Positions 5,771 through 6,537 of a stretch of 6,537 nucleotides of DNA are shown here, piece after piece. The notes beneath the pieces were generated by a model, which was given only the letters and a program-made list of their open reading frames with translations, made no database searches and had not been told where the DNA came from. Each line of letters starts with the position of its first letter. Position 1 is the stretch's first letter. This DNA is from an uncultured Acidimicrobiia bacterium (lineage in GTDB: Bacteria; Actinomycetota; Acidimicrobiia; Spongiisociales; Spongiisociaceae), in assembly GCA_937900165.1 (NCBI GenBank), contig CALCCX010000522.1, forward strand, positions 1 through 6,537. The letters are read 5' to 3'. Made by a program: the position numbers and the translations under genes.

Positions 5771-6095
5771 CAAACCAGAGAAGGCGACCCGAGGGCCGCC
5801 AACTCTGTCCAAATACTAGCCAAGCACATTCCTCGTCCCGTCGTTGCCTCAGGGCACGGTGGTGGCTTTCAGTCAACGACTGTGAATCACCAGTCACCTA
5901 GTTGCTTGGCCTGTTCTCCTTAATGAACGGTCCTCAGTGTACGTCTTCTGAAGGAGTATCGCAACCACCCGAAGAGCCAATTTTCTGGACATGGTCGCAA
6001 GTTCAAAACTTGCGACCACCCTAACATCGGTCTTAAGAACCTACGCGCGACTACCGCCTAACTGCTGCTTCTAGGCATGTGGCACACTCCGGAGC
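5771..6095. other. Intergenic region between the tRNA and the VWA gene
   Basis: No convincing gene lies in these 325 bases; minus-strand frames crossing into the tRNA are antisense artefacts. The stretch holds one strong hairpin (5992-6018) and an AAGGAG at 5951-5956 with no start codon at a usable distance. It must contain the promoter of the VWA gene, but I cannot point to a clear -35/-10 pair. Confidence 0.5.
5992..6018. terminator. Perfect 12-bp-arm hairpin between tRNA and VWA gene
   Basis: TGGTCGCAAGTT (5992-6003) and AACTTGCGACCA (6007-6018) are exact reverse complements around a three-base loop (CAA). It lies about 220 bases after the tRNA and 77 bases before the VWA start. No T-run follows on the plus strand, so termination of the tRNA transcript is possible but unproven. 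An operator for the VWA gene is an alternative. Confidence 0.4.
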
Positions 6096-6430
6096 ATGGT
6101 GCATGCGCTGTCTGCCAACTTGGTTCACTTTTGTCGGTACTTGCGGGCTCGGGGGCTCGATGTGGTGCCGACGACGGCGGCTGAGCTGTTGAAGTCGGCT
6201 GAGCTGATCGGGTTTGAGAACGTCGACGATGTACGGGAGGCGTTTCGGGCGATGACCATCTCGCGGCCTGAGCACCGGCCGATCTTCGATGACGCCTTCG
6301 ACCTGTTCTTCGGGAGGGGTTGGAAACAACCGCGGCCTCAGATCGTCGCTCCGCCTGAGCAGATGTCGATGAAGGTGCCGGTTCTGGGGGCCGAACCGCC
6401 ATCGGTCGATGACGACGAGGCCGAGGAGGT
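6096..6430 (+). CDS. CoxE-like VWA-domain protein, N-terminal fragment (cut by adapter)
   Basis: The first 111 codons resemble the N-terminal helical part of CoxE-like von Willebrand factor A proteins. The signs are the opening LVHFCRYLRARGLDVVPTTA (residues 9-28) and the later RPEHRPIFDDAFDLFF (57-72). These proteins usually work with MoxR-type AAA+ ATPases in assembly or maturation of other complexes. The family continues with the metal-binding VWA domain, which is missing because genomic sequence ends at 6430. The last residues of the open frame (DRKSVV) come from the adapter. The start is uncertain. GGAG at 6091-6094 is only one base before the ATG at 6096 but four before the GTG at 6099, and an in-frame stop at 6072 excludes anything earlier. 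No moxR gene is directly upstream, unlike the common arrangement. Confidence 0.75.
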
Positions 6431-6488
6431 AGATCGGAAGAGCGTCGTGTAGGGAAAGAGTGTAGATCTCGGTGGTCGCCGGATCATT
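6431..6488 (-). other. Illumina P5/TruSeq adapter, reverse complement (technical sequence)
   Basis: These 58 bases are the reverse complement of the full Illumina universal P5/TruSeq adapter, with one mismatch (G for T at 6482). Translated on the minus strand they give the well-known artefact peptide FFNDPATTEIYTLSLHDALPI. They interrupt the VWA gene and form an inverted pair with bases 1-41. Confidence 0.98.
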
Positions 6489-6537
6489 AAAAAAAAAACA
6501 CATAGCCTATAGTCTCAGTACTGCCAATCATCTCAAA
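6489..6537. other. Read-through tail after the adapter (technical sequence)
   Basis: Ten A (6489-6498) followed by 39 bases of lower-GC sequence lie beyond the end of the P5 oligonucleotide. Poly-A and noise are typical of reads that run past the end of the library molecule. I see no gene or known motif here, and the composition differs from the rest of the contig. Confidence 0.8.

Noticed and set aside
5556..5897. Minus-strand ORFs of 100 and 113 residues containing GGSGIRTHE and GVGFEPTRQ
   Set aside because: These peptides are standard translations of the antisense strand of class II tRNAs. Only the part beyond the tRNA (5527-5681) looked protein-like and is listed separately.
5951..5956. 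AAGGAG, a complete Shine-Dalgarno core, upstream of the VWA gene
   Set aside because: No ATG, GTG or TTG follows within a usable distance, and no frame of note begins there.
1..6471. 41-base inverted repeats at both ends, resembling transposon or linear-replicon terminal repeats
   Set aside because: Both copies are Illumina adapter sequence, not biological repeats.
6051..6503. 150-residue minus-strand ORF starting MCFFFNDPATTEIY
   Set aside because: Its N-terminus is translated adapter, a known artefact, and the rest is antisense to the VWA gene.

Overview
The window is a GC-rich environmental-type contig, most likely from an actinobacterium, possibly of the Acidimicrobiia kind. This is inferred from the GC-rich codon use, a tRNA without an encoded CCA end, and a large modular secreted subtilase; no marker gene confirms it. 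Both ends are technical. Bases 1-41 are an Illumina P5/TruSeq adapter with two mismatches. Bases 6431-6488 are the reverse complement of the same adapter with one mismatch, followed by poly-A and an unexplained tail. Real genomic sequence therefore runs from about 42 to 6430, and the contig is cut artificially at both ends.

Layout, left to right. A small two-helix membrane protein lies on the minus strand (113-421). A doubtful short plus-strand ORF follows (473-673). A region of about 490 bases without a convincing gene holds a perfect 16-bp-arm hairpin (902-944). A large minus-strand gene (4386 down to 1163, about 1,074 codons if repaired) encodes a secreted multidomain subtilisin-like protease. 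Its parts are a signal peptide, a glycine/threonine-rich beta-solenoid-like region, a beta-sandwich, a propeptide, an S8 catalytic domain and a C-terminal jelly-roll domain. One frameshift near 2482-2521 splits it between the catalytic His and Ser. Upstream is a 294-base gap with two direct repeats flanking a palindrome, then a minus-strand gene (4681-5427) ending in a LuxR/GerE-like helix-turn-helix. In front of that gene sit two overlapping palindromes (5476-5504).

The right part holds a class II (long variable arm) tRNA of serine type at 5682-5770 whose anticodon reads CCA, a tryptophan anticodon. A protein-like reading frame without a clear start abuts it on the other strand. A 12-bp-arm hairpin (5992-6018) follows, and then the first 111 codons of a CoxE-like VWA-domain protein, cut off by the adapter.

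The regulator and the protease are the only pair that suggests a functional link: same strand, adjacent, with operator-like repeats between them. The regulator may control secretion of the protease, but this is inference. The most unusual observation is the serine-type tRNA with a tryptophan anticodon. It differs by one base from an ordinary tRNA-Ser(CGA), so a sequencing error must be excluded first. I see no evidence for a CRISPR array, transposase, phage module or complete defence system.
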